NCBI GenBank assembly: GCA_945870575.1
Contig: CAMBSK010000025.1
Location: 1-37,472 of the forward strand
DNA from: Bordetella parapertussis
GTDB taxonomy: Bacteria; Pseudomonadota; Gammaproteobacteria; Burkholderiales; Burkholderiaceae_C
Length of the DNA stretch: 37,472 nucleotides
Direction: 5' to 3'
A model generated the notes under the pieces. That model was not told where the DNA came from. It did not search any database and was given only the letters and a program-made list of their open reading frames with translations. The translations under genes and the position numbers were made by a program. Below are positions 7,589-17,692 of the stretch, piece after piece; positions within the stretch are counted from its first letter, which is position 1; each line of letters starts with the position of its first letter.

Positions 7589-8671
7589 TCAATGGCGTTG
7601 TACAAACAGCCATGCCAGTTCAGCCATGGGTCGTGCACCTGCGCCTGAAGCCTTGGCCTGAGCGCTGGAGGCGGTGCCGTCTTCCACACGTTTGGCAATG
7701 CCTTGCAAAATCGCGGCAATGCGAAACATGTTGTAGGCCAGGTAAAAATTCCAGTCTTTCTTCAAAGCTTCCAGCGTGGTGATGCCGCTGCGTTTGCAAT
7801 ACAAATCAATGTATTCGTCTTCCAGCGGTATGCCGAGCTCAGCATGATCAAGACCGCCTATGCCTCTGAAGCTGCCCGGCGGAATATGCCAGGACATGCA
7901 GTGGTAACTGAAGTCGGCCAGCGGGTGGCCAAGCGTGGAGAGTTCCCAGTCCAGCACCGCCAGTATGCGCGGCTCGTCGGGGTGAAAAATCATATTGTCC
8001 AAGCGGAAGTCGCCGTGCACGATGCAAGTCAAGTCGGCGCGGGCGCTGTCAGGCATATGGGCCGGTAGCCAGTCCATCAGCTTGTCCATTTCTGCGATGG
8101 GTTGGGTGACCGAGGCGCGGTACTGCTTGCTCCAGCGACCGATCTGGCGGTCAAAGTAATTACCGGGCTTGCCGAAGTTTTCCAGCCCCTGCGCTTTGTG
8201 GTCCACCGCATGCAAAGCTGCGATGACGCGGTTCATTTCCAGGTAAATCTCGCGGCGTTGCTCGCGCGTCAGACCGGGCAAGGCCTGGTCCCACAACACG
8301 CGGCCTTGCACAAATTCCATGACGTAAAAAGCCCGGCCTATGACGGATTCGTCTTCGCACAGCACATGCATATGCGCCACCGGCACGCCCGTGCCTTGCA
8401 GACCGCGCATGACAGCAAATTCACGCTCGATGGCGTGTGCGGAAGGCAGCAGCTTGGCGACAGGCCCGGGCTTGGCGCGCATCACATAGCTCTTGGACGG
8501 TGTGATCAGTTTGTAGGTGGGGTTGGACTGTCCGCCTTTGAACATCTCGACTTGCAAGGGGCCGCTGAATCCATCCATGTGAGATGTCAGCCAGGCTTGC
8601 AAAGCGGCTATGTCAAAGCGGTGAGTGTCGCTGACTTCACGGGTGCCGACGAAGTTATCAAAATTGCTCAT
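7589..8671 (-). CDS. Aminoglycoside-phosphotransferase-fold kinase, ACAD10/11-associated
   Basis: A 360-residue APH-family kinase. The N-lobe has a glycine-containing loop, FKGGQSNPTYKL. The catalytic loop reads VHGDFRLDNMIF (HxDxxxxN), and VLDWELSTLGHP supplies the metal-binding Asp. The start at 8671 is chosen because GGAG lies 7 bases upstream; an in-frame codon 18 bases earlier overlaps the regulator gene. The neighbouring acyl-CoA dehydrogenase and the known kinase-dehydrogenase fusion in ACAD10/11 suggest that it phosphorylates a hydroxyacyl-CoA before elimination or dehydrogenation. That role is inference. Antibiotic resistance is unlikely given the context. Confidence 0.88.
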   Translation of the reverse strand: MSNFDNFVGTREVSDTHRFDIAALQAWLTSHMDGFSGPLQVEMFKGGQSNPTYKLITPSKSYVMRAKPGPVAKLLPSAHAIEREFAVMRGLQGTGVPVAHMHVLCEDESVIGRAFYVMEFVQGRVLWDQALPGLTREQRREIYLEMNRVIAALHAVDHKAQGLENFGKPGNYFDRQIGRWSKQYRASVTQPIAEMDKLMDWLPAHMPDSARADLTCIVHGDFRLDNMIFHPDEPRILAVLDWELSTLGHPLADFSYHCMSWHIPPGSFRGIGGLDHAELGIPLEDEYIDLYCKRSGITTLEALKKDWNFYLAYNMFRIAAILQGIAKRVEDGTASSAQAKASGAGARPMAELAWLFVQRH

Positions 8672-8675
8672 GGCT

Positions 8676-9392
8676 TTACTCCGCCGCACTGATTTTCATC
8701 AGCGCCTCCCGGTTGCGAATGACCAGACCACCGGGCTCTATACGCAAGGCCTCCTCGCGCTCCATGGCCTTGAGTTCCTGGTTGACACGTTGGCGGGACG
8801 CACCCAATAACTGTGCCAGCTCTTCCTGCGCCAGATGCAGCCCGATGCGAATTTCTTCGCCGTGGTTGAGCGAGGGCACGCCGTAACTGCGCGCCAAATG
8901 TAGCAATTGTTTGGCCAGACGGGCGCGCAAAGGCAAGGTGTTGAGGTCTTCGACCAAACCGAATAACTGACGTATGCGCCGTGCCTGCAAGCGCAGCATG
9001 GCTTGGTAGAACTCGACGTGGGCAGCCAATATGCGCTCGAAATCGTGTCTGGCCACGCAGAGTATGGTGGTCTCTCCGTGCGCATAAGCATCGTGGGTGC
9101 GGCTGTCGCCGTCCAGAATCGCCACATCGCCGAACCATATCCCCGGCTCGACATAGGTCAGCGTGATCTGCTTGCCCGACAGCGAAGTTGAGCTGACACG
9201 CACCGCGCCCTTGGCGCAGGCAATCCAGTCTTCCGGCGTGTCTCCGCGCGCGGTGATCAAGTCGCCGTCTTTGAGTCGTTTGACGTAAGCGCATCGGAGT
9301 ATGTCGTGGCGGAGTGAAGGTGAGAGTGAAGAAAACCAGCGCCCGGCATTGACTGCCTCGCGTTCTTCTATGGTAAGGATTGGCTCGTCCAT
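8676..9392 (-). CDS. Crp/Fnr-family transcriptional regulator
   Basis: A 238-residue regulator with an N-terminal cyclic-nucleotide-binding-type barrel (about residues 20-140, including GIWFGDVAILDG) and a C-terminal winged helix (about 150-230) with the recognition segment LAQLLGASRQRVNQELKAM. There are no clustered cysteines for an Fnr-type Fe-S cluster. The effector-loop wording GDVAILDGDSRTH differs from the E. coli CRP cAMP pocket (GELAL...RSA), so cAMP is not assured. Its stop codon lies 4 bases before the kinase start, and it sits inside the acyl-CoA gene cluster, making local control of beta-oxidation genes plausible. A 72-base gap separates it from the hydratase gene and may hold its own promoter. 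Confidence 0.88.
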   Translation of the reverse strand: MDEPILTIEEREAVNAGRWFSSLSPSLRHDILRCAYVKRLKDGDLITARGDTPEDWIACAKGAVRVSSTSLSGKQITLTYVEPGIWFGDVAILDGDSRTHDAYAHGETTILCVARHDFERILAAHVEFYQAMLRLQARRIRQLFGLVEDLNTLPLRARLAKQLLHLARSYGVPSLNHGEEIRIGLHLAQEELAQLLGASRQRVNQELKAMEREEALRIEPGGLVIRNREALMKISAAE

Positions 9393-9464
9393 CGTCTGTC
9401 TTGTCGGTGACCAGTGGGTTGAAAAATGTCTCCGGCGGGACCGGCGACTTGAAAATAGCAGTGA

Positions 9465-10247
9465 TCAGGGCCTGTAGTGAGGGGTTTGCTTGTCCAGAAA
9501 AGCTTGTATGCCTATGCCGGCGTTCGGGTGATGCAGGTTCTTCACAAAGTGCTGTTTTTCGAGTTGCAACTGGGCAAACAGGTCTTGCGAAGCGGCAGCG
9601 TTGACGAGTTCTTTGATGCTGGCAAGTGTATTGGGTGCGCGTTGGTTCAGCCTCTCGGCCAATGCCAATGCGCTGGTCAGGGCCTGGCCGGGCTCGGTGA
9701 TTTCGTTGATAAGACCGTGTTCAAAGAGTTGTGCGGCGGGGACTTTTTCGCCCAGCATCAGCCAGCGATTGACCAGTGAGCGCGGCAGGGCGCGGGTCAA
9801 TAGCCAGCTGCCGCCGCCGTCAGGTGACAAGGCGACGCTGCTGTAAGCCATGACAAACACGCTGTTGGACGCGGCCACCAGAAAGTCGCAAGCCAGTGCC
9901 AATGAAAAACCCGCACCCGCTGCCGCGCCTTCGACCGCAGCCAGCACCGGCTTAGGAAAAGTGGCAATGGTCTCCAGCCAGGCGTGCAAGCCGTCTATGC
10001 TTTGGGCCTGGTGTTCGGGCGGCAGGCTGCGGTTATGCAGCAAGCGGTTCAAGTTACCGCCCACGCTGAAATGCGCGCCTTCGCCGGTGATGATGACGCT
10101 GCGGACATCGGTATTGCTTTCGGCCGCATTCAAAGCCTCTATCCCCGCCGTATACATCTCCGGGCCTAGCGCATTGCGGTACTCCGGGTTGGATAGGCTG
10201 AGGATCAGTGTCTGGCCGACGCTGTGGCTTTTGAGTTGTGCGGTCAT
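9465..10247 (-). CDS. Enoyl-CoA hydratase/isomerase family protein, PaaG-like
   Basis: A 260-residue crotonase-fold protein. The oxyanion-hole segment GAHFSVGGNL and the AAVEGAAAGAGFSLALACD core are present. The two catalytic glutamates of classic enoyl-CoA hydratase align with Ser115 and Tyr135, so ordinary hydration chemistry is doubtful. Asp143 in SPDGGGSW aligns with the catalytic aspartate of PaaG, the isomerase of phenylacetate degradation that forms oxepin-CoA, and FVMAYSSVALSPD resembles PaaG closely. The ATG lies three bases beyond the stop of the PaaH-like gene, so the pair is translationally coupled. An isomerase role in aromatic or unsaturated acyl-CoA catabolism is inferred. No paaABCDE genes are in the window. 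Confidence 0.88.
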   Translation of the reverse strand: MTAQLKSHSVGQTLILSLSNPEYRNALGPEMYTAGIEALNAAESNTDVRSVIITGEGAHFSVGGNLNRLLHNRSLPPEHQAQSIDGLHAWLETIATFPKPVLAAVEGAAAGAGFSLALACDFLVAASNSVFVMAYSSVALSPDGGGSWLLTRALPRSLVNRWLMLGEKVPAAQLFEHGLINEITEPGQALTSALALAERLNQRAPNTLASIKELVNAAASQDLFAQLQLEKQHFVKNLHHPNAGIGIQAFLDKQTPHYRP

Positions 10248-10250
10248 GGT

Positions 10251-11771
10251 TCAGGTGCCGGTATGTGTGAGGCTCAAACCCAGCGCGCCGCGACGGCGCA
10301 ACCAGGGGCTGGGGCGGTAACGCGGGTCGCCGTACACGGTTTGCATATTGAACAATACCTCGAGCAGGCTGTCGGCACCAAGTGAGTCGCCCAGCGCCAG
10401 CGGGCCTTTGGGATAACCCAGCCCGAGGGTAACCGCAGTCTCCAGATCAGCTGGCGAACAAATGCCTTGTTGGCAGATATCGCTGGCAATGTTGACGATT
10501 TGCGCCAGTACGCGCTGGGTGACAAAGCCGCCGCTGTCTTGTATGACGCTGACCGGCTTGCCGTCTTTGGCAAACAAGGCGTGCGCGGCGTCGCGCATAT
10601 CGCTGCGGGTGGCGGGGTTGGTGGCCAGCACACGACGCCGGGTGGCTGCGTCAGGCATCAGCAAATCTATGCCCAGCGTGCGCGCCGGGTCCAGCCGCTC
10701 GACGATGGCGCAGGTGGTCACATCAAAACCCAAGGGCGCGACCAGGCACAGCGCATGGTTGGATGGTGAAGTACCGGTTTCTACTTGGGCGCCCAGATCC
10801 TTGAGAAGTTGAAAAAGCTCGGCGCGTCGAGCTGCGCGGGATGAGACCCATACCGGCGGCAATTCATTCACAGTCGGCGTTGGCGGTTCTGCGGGAACCT
10901 GGGCTTTGCCTTCTGTGTAGGTATAAAAACCTTGCGCGGTTTTGCGACCCAGCCAGCCGCCGGCCAGTCGTTGCGCCGTGATGACCGAGGGGCGGTAGCG
11001 GGGTTCTTCAAAATACTGGTGGTAAATCGACTCCATCACCGGGTGTGACACATCCAAGGCGGTCAAGTCCATGAGCTCGAAAGGGCCGAGTTTGAAGCCG
11101 ACCTGGTCTTTGAGAATCCGGTCTATGGTGGCGAAATCAGAAATGCCCTCTGACACGATACGCAAGCTTTCCGTGCCGTAAGCGCGACCCGCATGGTTGA
11201 CGATAAAGCCGGGTGTGTCTTTGGCGCGCACGGACTGGTGTCCCATGGCTTTGACGAAATCACTCAGTCGTTGGCAGACCGCTTCATTAGTGGCCAGACC
11301 GGCTATGACTTCAACCACTTTCATCAAAGGAACGGGATTGAAAAAATGCAAACCAGCAAACCGGCCGGGGTGCTTCATGCCTGCCGCCAGCGCGGTGATG
11401 GATAGCGAGGAGGTATTGCTGGCAATCACCGCTTCGGCGCTCAACAGTTTTTCGAGTTCGGCAAACAAGGATTGTTTGATGCCAGTGTTTTCCACAACGG
11501 CTTCGATAACCAGATCAGATTCGGCCAACTCATTCAGCTGCTTTGCAGCTGACAGGCGTTGCTGCAAGCTGTCAAGTTCCGCCACGCTCAACCTGCCTTT
11601 GTCCAACATTTTTTTCCATTGGGCAAGGATGGCAGCGCAGGCTTTGTCAGCAGCACCAGCGGCGACATCGTGAACCAGCACTGAGGCACCTGCTTGAGCG
11701 GCCATTTGAGCAATGCCCTGGCCCATGGCACCAGCGCCCACCACAGCGACTTGTTGAAAGTGTTTATTCAT
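10251..11771 (-). CDS. 3-hydroxyacyl-CoA dehydrogenase, PaaH-like
   Basis: A 506-residue NAD-dependent 3-hydroxyacyl-CoA dehydrogenase. The Rossmann motif GAGAMGQG spans residues 12-19. The catalytic His142-Glu154 pair shows the usual 12-residue spacing (LHFFNPVPLMKVVEV). It carries two C-terminal 3HCDH domains, about 190-290 and 400-490, as in the longer PaaH-type enzymes rather than the short ~285-residue form. It is first in the minus-strand cluster, coupled to the PaaG-like gene. Together they could oxidise and isomerise CoA thioesters from phenylacetate or fatty-acid breakdown. It is divergent from the GST gene at 11863. Confidence 0.92.
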   Translation of the reverse strand: MNKHFQQVAVVGAGAMGQGIAQMAAQAGASVLVHDVAAGAADKACAAILAQWKKMLDKGRLSVAELDSLQQRLSAAKQLNELAESDLVIEAVVENTGIKQSLFAELEKLLSAEAVIASNTSSLSITALAAGMKHPGRFAGLHFFNPVPLMKVVEVIAGLATNEAVCQRLSDFVKAMGHQSVRAKDTPGFIVNHAGRAYGTESLRIVSEGISDFATIDRILKDQVGFKLGPFELMDLTALDVSHPVMESIYHQYFEEPRYRPSVITAQRLAGGWLGRKTAQGFYTYTEGKAQVPAEPPTPTVNELPPVWVSSRAARRAELFQLLKDLGAQVETGTSPSNHALCLVAPLGFDVTTCAIVERLDPARTLGIDLLMPDAATRRRVLATNPATRSDMRDAAHALFAKDGKPVSVIQDSGGFVTQRVLAQIVNIASDICQQGICSPADLETAVTLGLGYPKGPLALGDSLGADSLLEVLFNMQTVYGDPRYRPSPWLRRRGALGLSLTHTGT

Positions 11772-11862
11772 ACCCGAGAATTATGGCCGACATCGCCACA
11801 GTCTCAGTGGTGACAAAGTGCTGCAAAATGACAGGCGTAAATATCAATACGGAGATACACCC

Positions 11863-12525
11863 ATGGCACTCAAACTTTGCGGTTTTGCGCTCAGTAACTA
11901 CTACAACAAACTTAAATGGCAACTGATGGAAAAAGAGGTCGTGTTTGAGGAAGAACTGGTGTGGACAGGTAACACCAACCCCAAACTGATAGACCGTTCA
12001 CCTATGGGCAAGGTACCTTTTTTGGAGACTGCGCACGGATGTGTGTCAGAGTCCATGGCCTGTGCTGAATACATAGAACAGCATTACCCTGCGCATCCGA
12101 TGATGCCTGCCGATCCGTTCGCCGCAGCCAAGGTGAGAGAACTGATTGTTTACCTGGAGTTGCATATCGAACTTGTGGTGCGCGAACTTTACAGCCAGGC
12201 TTTTTTCGGTGGCCAGGTAAGTGACGCCGTCAAGGACAAAGTTCGCAAACAACTGGCGCGCAACCTGCCGGCTTTTGCCAAGCTGGCGAAGTTCTCGCCC
12301 TTTTTGGCTGGGGATACGTTCACACTGGCTGACTGTGCAGCAGCGTTTCACCTGCCTATCGTGTCATCAGCTTGCAAACTGGTGTTGGAAGAGGACTTGT
12401 TTGCGAACATTCCTATCAAAACCTACACACAGCAATTTGCTGACAACCCGCACATGCAGAAAATTCAGGCAGAACGAAAAGCCAATGGTGAATTGAGGGC
12501 GGCTTTGCGGGCTGCAAAAACATAA
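11863..12525 (+). CDS. Glutathione S-transferase family protein
   Basis: A 220-residue GST. The N-terminal thioredoxin-like domain includes SNYYNKLKWQLMEK, the cis-proline GKVPFLE (about residues 49-55) and SESMACAEYIE for glutathione binding. The C-terminal helical domain has FLAGDTFTLADCAAA, the conserved N-capping box region. The start at 11863 is set by GGAGA 7 bases upstream. The gene is alone on the plus strand between the divergent dehydrogenase and the convergent small gene, whose stop lies only 3 bases away. The substrate is unknown; unlike the protein at 5559 it lacks the TPNGHK motif of the Nu class. Confidence 0.9.
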   Translation: MALKLCGFALSNYYNKLKWQLMEKEVVFEEELVWTGNTNPKLIDRSPMGKVPFLETAHGCVSESMACAEYIEQHYPAHPMMPADPFAAAKVRELIVYLELHIELVVRELYSQAFFGGQVSDAVKDKVRKQLARNLPAFAKLAKFSPFLAGDTFTLADCAAAFHLPIVSSACKLVLEEDLFANIPIKTYTQQFADNPHMQKIQAERKANGELRAALRAAKT

Positions 12526-12528
12526 AAC

Positions 12529-12801
12529 TCAGTTGGGGTAGATCTGGCGCTGATTGTCCAGGTCTATCAACCGGTCGAGCTCGGCGCAGACATCGGCCAT
12601 GCGACCTGAGATGACCATGCGACCGGCGGTATGCAAAGGCGGGCGCTGCTCTTCTGCAATATGAACCACCCGCAAAGGACGGTCTGAGATGCAGCGTGAG
12701 GACTGGGACGGCGTTTGTACGCGTTTGTTTTGCAACAGTGAACGAACAGCGGAATCGACGCGCTGAAAAACCTGCTGGCTGCTCCAAAGGGCGAGTGACA
12801 T
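12529..12801 (-). CDS. Small conserved-looking protein in the lexA transcription unit
   Basis: A 90-residue protein with no family I can name. The C-terminal third, RMVISGRMADVCAELDRLID, looks like a compact helical motif. The middle is basic and Ser/Gln-rich. There is no signal peptide or membrane segment. The ATG has an excellent Shine-Dalgarno, AGGAG, and lies 15 bases after the lexA stop on the same strand, so it is probably co-transcribed with lexA and therefore SOS-controlled. A role in the damage response is inference from position only. It ends convergently against the GST gene. Confidence 0.75.
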   Translation of the reverse strand: MSLALWSSQQVFQRVDSAVRSLLQNKRVQTPSQSSRCISDRPLRVVHIAEEQRPPLHTAGRMVISGRMADVCAELDRLIDLDNQRQIYPN

Positions 12802-12816
12802 GGTGATCTCCTGGGG

Positions 12817-13482
12817 TTAGAACTGGTTGCGGATTAGGCCGACGGCCAAACCTTCAATTTCAAAAATGTCGCCGTCTTGCACCCGGATAGGCGAGAAGTC
12901 GGGGTTTTCAGGCAATAAACTGATGCCTTGAGGGGTTTTGTGTAAGCGTTTGACGGTGACTTCTTCGCCTACGCGGGCCACCACGATCTGTCCGTTGCGG
13001 GCCTCGCGGGTGGTTTTGACCGCGAGCAAGTCGCCGTCCATGATGCCGATGTCGCGCATGGACAGGCCTTTAACCTTGAGCAGGTAGTCGGGCAACTGGG
13101 AAAACAGCGAAGCTTCGACGTTGTAAGTTTGTTCAATATGCTCTTGCGCCAGTATGGGCGAACCGGCTGCTACACGCCCGACCAGCGGCAGACACAGTTG
13201 CGCCAGGGCTTGCAGCGGCAGCTGGAACTGTTTGACTGTGGAATTGGTGAACGTGTCTGTGGCCGCATTTTTCAGACGTATGCCACGGGAGGTGCCGCTG
13301 ACCAGTTGTATGACGCCTTTGCGGGCCAGGGCTTGCAAATGCTCTTCGGCGGCATTGGCGGATTTGAAGCCGAGTTCGGCAGCGATTTCTGCGCGTGTGG
13401 GCGGGGCCCCCGTGTTGTGCACGGCGGTTTGTATCAGTTCCAGGATTTGCTGTTGACGGGCCGTGAGCTTGATTGTTTCCAT
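12817..13482 (-). CDS. lexA: LexA repressor, SOS regulator
   Basis: A 221-residue LexA, the repressor of the DNA-damage regulon that self-cleaves when RecA filaments form. The N-terminal winged helix (residues 1-70) holds [23 protein letters not shown]. The cleavage site is Ala106-Gly107 in [10 protein letters not shown]. The catalytic dyad is Ser141 (KGLSMRD) and Lys178 (VTVKRL), 37 residues apart as in E. coli. It is about 20 residues longer than the E. coli protein, mostly in the linker. The start at 13482 follows AGGAG; an upstream TTG at 13497 would add five residues. Two LexA boxes lie 56-90 bases upstream, consistent with autoregulation. Confidence 0.97.
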   Translation of the reverse strand: METIKLTARQQQILELIQTAVHNTGAPPTRAEIAAELGFKSANAAEEHLQALARKGVIQLVSGTSRGIRLKNAATDTFTNSTVKQFQLPLQALAQLCLPLVGRVAAGSPILAQEHIEQTYNVEASLFSQLPDYLLKVKGLSMRDIGIMDGDLLAVKTTREARNGQIVVARVGEEVTVKRLHKTPQGISLLPENPDFSPIRVQDGDIFEIEGLAVGLIRNQF

Positions 13483-13537
13483 GGGGCTCCTGCACAATAG
13501 GTTGGTTGAAAAAGTTGTCCGCTTCGTTGATGGATAA

Positions 13538-13553
13538 CTGTTTGTATATCCAG
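13538..13553. promoter_or_regulatory. LexA (SOS) box 1
   Basis: CTGT-N8-CCAG, one mismatch from the E. coli-type CTGT-N8-ACAG; on the lexA strand it reads CTGG-N8-ACAG. It lies between lexA and the divergent asparaginase gene. Confidence 0.8.
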
Positions 13554-13556
13554 TAA

Positions 13557-13572
13557 CTGTATTTTTAACCAG
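13557..13572. promoter_or_regulatory. LexA (SOS) box 2
   Basis: A second CTGT-N8-CCAG, three bases after box 1 and in the same orientation, so the centres are 19 bases apart. It ends 19 bases before the asparaginase ATG, so LexA bound here could also block that gene. Confidence 0.78.
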
Positions 13573-13591
13573 TTTTCAAGGTTTGGCAAGC

Positions 13592-15271
<1,680 letters not shown>

Positions 15272-15317
15272 TTAAGACTTAAGAATAGCATGCACAGCCT
15301 GACAAAGTCTGACGGCC

Positions 15318-16073
15318 TCAAGACTTCATCCATTGGTTAACCCGCAGCAGATCTTCGGGCGTATCTACCCCCGCAGCACTGGCCTGTGAAGAGACATGTA
15401 CGGCGATTCGGTATCCGTGCCATAGTGTCCGCAACTGCTCGAGGGCTTCTGCGGTTTCTGTAGGTGCGGGTGACAGCGCCGGAAACAGGCTCAGAAAAGA
15501 GGCACGGTAAGCATATAAGCCCACGTGCCGGTAGACCGGGTAGGGCGGTAATTGACCGGCTTGAGCGTCTCGCCAGCAGGGGATACCAGCCCGACTGAAG
15601 TAACTGGCGTGCGAGCGAGCATCCAGTACGACTTTGACCACGTGCGGGCTGAGCCAATCCTGCAAGCTGGTGATCGGATGCGCCAGCGTACTCATGCTCA
15701 CATCTTTGTCTGCGTCGAGGACTTGCGCCACTTGGTCAATGTGTTGCGGGTCTATCAGCGGTTCATCGCCTTGTACGTTGACCACAATGGTGTCAGGCGA
15801 CAGGTTTAACAGCGCCACGGCCTCGGCCAGTCTGTCGCTGCCGCTGGGGTGGTCGCGGCGCGTGAGAATGGCTTCAATGCCGTGGGACGCGCAGACGGCG
15901 AGTATGCGGTCATCGTCAGCGGCCACCACCACGCGCTGGGCTGCGGATTTCAAACTCTGTTGCGCCACCCGCACCACCATGGGCAGACCGGCAATATCGG
16001 CAAGCGGTTTGTCCGGTAATCGCGAAGAACCTAGGCGCGCCGGAATCAGCACGACAAAAGGCGTTTCACTCAT
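15318..16073 (-). CDS. kdsB: CMP-Kdo synthetase (3-deoxy-manno-octulosonate cytidylyltransferase)
   Basis: A 251-residue enzyme that activates Kdo with CTP for attachment to lipid A in the cytoplasm. The N-terminal nucleotidyltransferase signature [15 protein letters not shown] is present, followed by [11 protein letters not shown] for Mg2+ and substrate contacts, and the C-terminal [11 protein letters not shown]. The ATG lies two bases beyond the stop of the YcaR/Trm112-like gene, so they are coupled. It belongs to the exbB-exbD-lpxK-ycaR-kdsB unit feeding lipopolysaccharide core assembly. Confidence 0.97.
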   Translation of the reverse strand: MSETPFVVLIPARLGSSRLPDKPLADIAGLPMVVRVAQQSLKSAAQRVVVAADDDRILAVCASHGIEAILTRRDHPSGSDRLAEAVALLNLSPDTIVVNVQGDEPLIDPQHIDQVAQVLDADKDVSMSTLAHPITSLQDWLSPHVVKVVLDARSHASYFSRAGIPCWRDAQAGQLPPYPVYRHVGLYAYRASFLSLFPALSPAPTETAEALEQLRTLWHGYRIAVHVSSQASAAGVDTPEDLLRVNQWMKS

Positions 16074-16257
16074 GCAATTTGTCCACTTCGTCGTCGCTCA
16101 AAGTTCGGGCTTCAACTTCGAGCAGCACGGGAATGCCGTCGCGCACCGGGTAGGCCAGCCGGGCACTGCGAGACACCAGTTCCTGGGTATCTCGCTGGTA
16201 AATCAGGCTGCCTTTGGTGACCGGGCAAACCAGCAGTTCAAGTAGTTTTTTGTCCAT
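16066..16257 (-). CDS. Trm112/YcaR-family small protein
   Basis: A 63-residue protein starting [18 protein letters not shown] and containing [15 protein letters not shown], the signature of the Trm112/UPF0434 (YcaR) family. The family often binds zinc or activates methyltransferases; here only one of the usual cysteines (CPVTKG) is visible, so zinc binding is doubtful. The start is fixed by the family length: upstream in-frame sequence is the antisense-like 3' end of lpxK and is not conserved in type. The gene begins 20 bases inside lpxK and its stop is two bases from kdsB, an arrangement typical of this operon. Confidence 0.9.
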   Translation of the reverse strand: MDKKLLELLVCPVTKGSLIYQRDTQELVSRSARLAYPVRDGIPVLLEVEARTLSDDEVDKLHE

Positions 16258-17251
16258 GAAGCAATGATAGTCGCTGCACCTCGGCACTGAGTTGTTGCAG
16301 CAACTCGGGGGGCAATTCGCAGACCAGCGGCACCGCCCAGGCCGACGGCAAACGCGGCCAAAGTTTGACCGCGTCTTTTTCTGTGCACAACAGCGGTTCA
16401 TGGCCTACGGGTAGCCAGTTGTCCAGTGCGGCATGGTCGGGCAGGGCGTGTTTTTGCTTAAGCTGTAAACCGGTTTGTTCCAAGGCGGAAAAAAACAAGG
16501 CCGGTCGGGCAATCGCCGCCAGCGCTTGAATCGTTTGTCCTTGCCAACTCGAAATATCGCGTTCTTCGCCTTGGCCGTTGCGCGCAATCTGCGACAAGCT
16601 GCGTTTGGCCGCCAGACTGTGGCTGAATGCTTTGTCCCCGGTGTGCAAAAGAAACTGTTTGGTGCTTGTACTTGACTGTCGCGGCCAAAGTTCGCGCAAA
16701 GGCCCGGCGGGCAGCAGCCAGCCGTTGCCCAGACCCCTGTCGTCGAACACACACACGGCCAGGTCATGGTGAAGCGCACGGTGTTGCAAGCCGTCGTCGC
16801 TGATGATGAGTTGTGTCTGCGGATAGGCTTGCAGCAAAGCTTGTGCGGCTTTTGCGCGTTGCCTCCCGGTAAACACAGGCACAGCGCAACGTTGCTTAAT
16901 GAGCAAGGGCTCGTCACCGGCTTGTGCGGCCAGGCTGATGCTTGAAACTTCCATCACAGGTTCTTCCCCGGTGCCGTAAGCACGGGCAATGACGCCGACT
17001 TGCAAGTCTAGCGATTTAAAATGCTCGACCAGGCTGATGACGATGGGTGTTTTACCGGTGCCGCCTGCCAATACATTACCGACCACCAGCACCGGTACCG
17101 GCAAATGCGCAGTATTGCGCCAGCCCTTGGCATAGGCCATGGCGTTGAGCGCGAGCCAGACACGGCTGATCAGCGTCAGCGGCCAAAGCATGCAGGCCAA
17201 TGGTCCGCGTGAGGCCCAGACCTGTTGTGAAAGGTAAGCCGACAAGCGCAT
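16238..17251 (-). CDS. lpxK: Tetraacyldisaccharide 4'-kinase
   Basis: A 337-residue inner-membrane kinase that phosphorylates the 4' position of the lipid A precursor. A hydrophobic N-terminal segment (about residues 18-36) anchors it. The P-loop GGTGKTP spans 63-69. The family phrases [12 protein letters not shown] and [10 protein letters not shown], and the late [11 protein letters not shown], are present. It follows exbD after 6 bases and overlaps ycaR by 20. In E. coli this gene follows msbA; here that slot is taken by exbB-exbD, and an msbA-like gene lies separately at 31549-33303. Confidence 0.95.
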   Translation of the reverse strand: MRLSAYLSQQVWASRGPLACMLWPLTLISRVWLALNAMAYAKGWRNTAHLPVPVLVVGNVLAGGTGKTPIVISLVEHFKSLDLQVGVIARAYGTGEEPVMEVSSISLAAQAGDEPLLIKQRCAVPVFTGRQRAKAAQALLQAYPQTQLIISDDGLQHRALHHDLAVCVFDDRGLGNGWLLPAGPLRELWPRQSSTSTKQFLLHTGDKAFSHSLAAKRSLSQIARNGQGEERDISSWQGQTIQALAAIARPALFFSALEQTGLQLKQKHALPDHAALDNWLPVGHEPLLCTEKDAVKLWPRLPSAWAVPLVCELPPELLQQLSAEVQRLSLLHGQKTT

Positions 17252-17257
17252 CTGTTT

Positions 17258-17689
17258 TCAAGGAAGAGCGGTGTTGCTGGTGCGCGCCTGTGCAGAAAAA
17301 GTGATGTGCTGCAAACCGGCTTTTTGCGCCGCTTCCAACACTTGCATCACCGCCTGGTGGCTGGCACGTGCATCTGCCGATATGACCAGCAGCGCGTCGG
17401 CATTGTGATTAGCCGCAAGGGACAAAGCCTGTGTCAATGAGCCTATATCAGAAGTGGGGACAGCTGTTTTTTGCACCATGTACTGGCCATCGCTGCTGAC
17501 ACTCACGCGGATTTCATCCGGGCGGTTTTCCTGTTGTGCGCTGTCGGCCTTGGGCAATCGCATGTCGAGTTGCGTCAAACGTCCGTAGGTGGTGGTTAGC
17601 ATCAAAAAGATGAGAATTACCAGCAGCACATCGATGAACGGGATCAGGTTGATCTCAGGTTCGGCGGATTTGGGGCGACCGAAACGCAT
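17258..17689 (-). CDS. exbD: ExbD/TolR-family biopolymer transport protein
   Basis: A 143-residue protein with one N-terminal membrane helix (about residues 16-36) after a short cytoplasmic stretch and a periplasmic C-terminal domain. The helix contains the conserved proton-pathway aspartate in FIDVLLVILIF. ExbD pairs with ExbB to couple proton flow to TonB or a Tol-like partner. It lies 3 bases after exbB. The link to lpxK/kdsB is a recurrent Burkholderiales arrangement, but no tonB gene is in the window, so the transducer is unknown. TolR is the alternative name; context favours ExbD. Confidence 0.88.
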   Translation of the reverse strand: MRFGRPKSAEPEINLIPFIDVLLVILIFLMLTTTYGRLTQLDMRLPKADSAQQENRPDEIRVSVSSDGQYMVQKTAVPTSDIGSLTQALSLAANHNADALLVISADARASHQAVMQVLEAAQKAGLQHITFSAQARTSNTALP

Positions 17690-17692
17690 GTT

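Noticed and set aside
7589..8671. Aminoglycoside resistance gene
   Set aside because: The kinase fold is shared, but the neighbours and the ACAD10/11 pairing point to acyl-CoA metabolism.
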